In this document: positions 61,301 to 64,000 of the stretch, piece by piece
Layout: every line of letters starts with the position of its first letter
How positions within the stretch are numbered: position 1 is the first letter of the stretch
Translations under genes and position numbers: made by a program
DNA from: Nemertoderma westbladi
Lineage: Eukaryota; Xenacoelomorpha; Nemertodermatida; Nemertodermatidae
Length of the DNA: 64,000 nt
Assembly (NCBI GenBank): GCA_032718475.1
Contig: JAUCBJ010002409.1
Coordinates: 1 to 64,000 of the forward strand
Reading direction: 5' to 3'
The notes under the pieces: generated by a model
Databases searched by the model: none
The model's input: the letters and a program-made list of their open reading frames with translations, nothing else
What the model was told of the DNA's origin: nothing

Positions 61301-63539
61301 CAGCACATGTAGTTTGATGAGCTTTTCGTGTCCTTGTAATATGTGCTACTTTAAGGAAAGAATCAGCCACACCATGAGTAGCAATATTTGCTTCTGTAAG
61401 CAACTCAACCCATCCAGAGCAATCCAAAATATCCCCAAGACACCCCCACAAAGCCTTCTCAATATGTAAGCCTCCAAGCATACATACTAGCTTACTTTCT
61501 CCAAATTCGTCAGGGAAGTTCCATTGTATATACTTCGATATTGCATATAATGGCTGGTCACATGTTATGACAGGTACTTGACCCGGATTCAAGTACCCCG
61601 TAATTTTCTGAATAATCCTTATAGAATGCATTACCATAGCTGGGTTGTCCGACTTCTCGGGAAACATTGGAAGCATGGATACTATTGCGGGATTGGAAAC
61701 ATGGCCCCTGTTCATGGATGCATGATGTGCAGCCCATGAAACTGCTTGCTCTTTTGAGGTAATTTCACTTTCTAGAAGATTCTTAACCTCATGTATCCAA
61801 GTTTCTTCGTCTTCTATTGCATTTGTTAACAGATCGGGTGGAAAAATATGATTTGTTAGCATGTTTCTACATCTATTTACAGAAGTATTCAAATTCAATG
61901 CAGGGACAACTGTAAATGAAGTGGGAAGTTCTGGTTTTGTGCTTCTAGTTATACGTACTTCATCAACATGACGTGCCGCTCCTGCATTATTTTCATTTGG
62001 AAATTGAGTGATGGAGAGGCCAGTTCCATGAAATGATGACTTTGCTGTGGTTGATGATAGATTCACATCAATATTGTCAAATGCTCCAGTTGTAAATAAT
62101 CCATTACGTAAATTGATAGGGCAAACAATATCATCAATTTGTGCTCGTTCAGCAACAGTACATGCAACAGAGTTTTCTATTTGCAATATCCGATCATATG
62201 ATGAACATATCCCAAGTGAATGCATTTGGTCTATCAATACTTTGCTCCAGGTGGTGCTATGAATTTTTAATCCAATATATTGGGGTAATGCTGGTTCCCT
62301 CTTTGTACAATGCCGAACATGGAGACCTCCAACTGACTGTGTCCTAGATTGTTTATAATTATAAGTGATTAACTGAGAAATTGTGAGTCCTTCCTGTGAA
62401 ATCTCAGCGTCAGTGTTAATACCAGAACCATACAAGAGCATTGATATTAGAAGTTGGAGATAATGAGGAGATCCATCTATTTGGCATGAATCGGAAAAGG
62501 TGCCAGAAAATGATGGAACTTCATGTTGCAATAAATGATATCGACATAGATTTGCAGCTTTTGACAATATGGATAGATCAGCATCAACATCACGTACTGA
62601 AAATGCCGCCATGGTCATTTCTTTCATCGATTCTGGAAACACCAAAATTACATTTTTCCCATCAGAAACAACCTGAACATTATATTGTTTGAAATGTTGA
62701 ATAATGTCATCCTTTAGGTGAGTTTTATTCACTGAGACATAGTATCCCAGTTCTTCTAATCGATCTGACAATATTTTATGTAGCTCTGCTAGCTTAAACA
62801 CACTTGTTCCACTCCCCACTGACTCTTCAATATGATTAACAAGATCATTGAATGCTCTAGATCGTGCTATTATTGATTCCTCAACAATTATTGATTTGCC
62901 ATTGTTTGTCCTGTCGCGAAGAAATGATCTATGCGTATTTCTGTATTTTGTAAGGCATTCTATATGATATTTTGCACCACTCGCTACAAAGTCGCCACCA
63001 CCCTTACGTAACATTTGAAAATCATTCATATCATTTGCCATGTTTGTCAAATTTTGCTGTGCATTTAGCGTGGAATAGTCATGTAAGTCGCCAGAGTCAC
63101 CTTCACAAAAGATACAAGCTTTATTATTATGTAACTGGGTTCTTTTCTGCCGCTTAACATCATCATATATATTATTATCGTTTGAACTCGCTATACTTCG
63201 TGAAGGAGGCTGCAAGGACAGCTTTCGTTTGTTTAATTTACGTTCCAGTTTGTTATTGCAAAAAACCAACCGACAAGAATGGTGCCACTTGGCAACATTT
63301 CTCAGCAGATAAAATGCCTTGGTTTCTGCACTGAAACTTAATTCGATTGGTAACATTCCAATGTCTCTAAATTGATTAACATTGTCAAGAAAACGCTCAT
63401 ATATTCCGATGATTTCTTCAGAAGCTGGTGTATTGCACGGGTTATTAAGTTTTTCCGCGGAAGTTTTCTGACATATAATACATTTACTAAAGTCTAGATG
63501 GGTCTCCATTGATTTACAAACTCGAGGTTTTAGGTTCAA
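58317..63539 (-). pseudogene. transposon-like gene with CxxC...HxxC modules, PIN/FEN-like nuclease motifs and a CXC-type Cys-rich tail (broken)
   Basis: An intronless gene on the minus strand, in three overlapping frames: 63539-60600, 60610-58724 and 58820-58317. The N-terminus has two probable zinc modules (CIIC...WHHSC and CIFC...YHIEC). Later come EEADTRI, RTGDTDVLVIL and HALSGCDTVSHF, spaced like the acidic residues of FEN1/XPG-type PIN nucleases (my inference). The C-terminus is Cys-rich (KCACKKRNCTNCKCGKAGFK), like tesmin/TSO1 CXC domains. Large uncharacterised proteins of this type occur in many animal genomes. The first break is an exact 679-bp tandem duplication (59928-61288); the second is a one-base shift near 58820-58830. 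No terminal inverted repeats or target duplications were found. It sits in the MAP4K4-like intron on the same strand. Confidence 0.7.
59928..61288. repeat. exact 679-bp tandem duplication inside the transposon-like gene
   Basis: Bases 59928-60609 match 60607-61288 with a constant 679-bp offset and no difference in the stretches I compared. The copies share a 3-bp junction (GCA), as in microhomology-mediated duplication. 679 is not a multiple of three, so the reading frame changes at the junction and stops. A recent event or an assembly duplication both fit. Confidence 0.93.
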
Positions 63540-64000
63540 CTACTAGTAAACTATTCTCACCAAATTTATAGTATCATGTTTGTAGGTAAATGGTAATGAA
63601 TGTTAAGACATCACATTGGTAGTAGTGTAGCTCGTTTCAATATTATTCTGCTATTTTTAAAAGCTGTTTTAAAGCTAATACCTTTTGGAGGTATTACATG
63701 GCCTTTTTTGAAATTATAAAAAATTTTATTTTGTTTTATAGATTATTATAATAATAGGCTATATAACAATAATTTTATAGCTATAATGAAAAACAGACTA
63801 GCGACAATCGAAAACATTAGCTACCACAAAAATTAAACGTGTAATGAGTTCACACTATGTTCCAGAACATAAATCAATTAGCAAAAACAGCTATTGAAAA
63901 ACATAACCCATAATGGTGACACGGGCTACACCAGTACCTACCTGAATAATAGTCAACTACAGATGAAAAATAAAAGTCAAATGTGTGAATAAATTTTGTA
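63540..64000. other. AT-rich intron DNA upstream of the transposon-like gene
   Basis: No recognisable exon of the kinase gene, promoter or repeat was seen. A kinase-domain exon would be expected further right, on the minus strand. Confidence 0.55.

Overview
The window is animal nuclear DNA. Genes are split by GT-AG introns, there are metazoan non-LTR and LTR retroelements, and the two recognisable host genes are an axonemal dynein heavy chain and a MAP4K4/TNIK/Misshapen-type kinase. The host is probably an invertebrate with motile cilia or flagella; I cannot name the phylum. No bacterial features, tRNA genes or rRNA genes were seen.

Layout. 1-4588 (- strand) is the 5' part of a Bel/Pao-like LTR retrotransposon: probable LTR, leader and a very long gag whose reading frame is broken at homopolymers. 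4589-5905 is a 34-bp minisatellite. 6275-44460 (+ strand) holds the last 21 coding exons (1,171 codons plus stop) of a DNAH6-like inner-arm dynein heavy chain, running from the end of the stalk through AAA5, AAA6 and the C-terminal domain. Exons make up only 3.5 kb of these 38 kb; roughly 27 kb is tandem repeat inside introns. 44461-51648 is the space between two convergent genes. It holds a 3 kb foldback element (45283-48262), with a LINE remnant inside it, and a 23-bp repeat. 51649-56257 (- strand) holds the last two coding exons of a MAP4K4/TNIK/MINK/Misshapen protein (linker plus CNH domain). The upstream intron of that gene contains, on the same strand, an intronless transposon-like gene (58317-63539) broken by an exact 679-bp tandem duplication and a single-base frameshift.

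Main observation. Six of the dynein introns carry a minisatellite, and each repeat unit resembles the authentic splice site it abuts. Three arrays copy a 5' splice site (introns 3, 9, 20) and three copy a 3' splice-site region (introns 1, 14, 17). The largest, in intron 20, repeats the exon end plus its donor about 325 times over 13 kb. The intron 17 array repeats an acceptor-like pyrimidine tract plus TAG about 206 times over 8.9 kb and has a 1,032-bp higher-order period. The real exons are therefore embedded in hundreds of decoy splice sites while the open frame stays intact. This recalls the satellite-filled introns of the Drosophila Y-linked axonemal dynein genes, but the unit origin at splice junctions is, as far as I know, not a described class.

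All exon joins were read by hand from the sequence. The 21 dynein exons sum to a multiple of three with no internal stop, which supports the model. Repeat copy numbers are array length divided by unit length, not exact counts.
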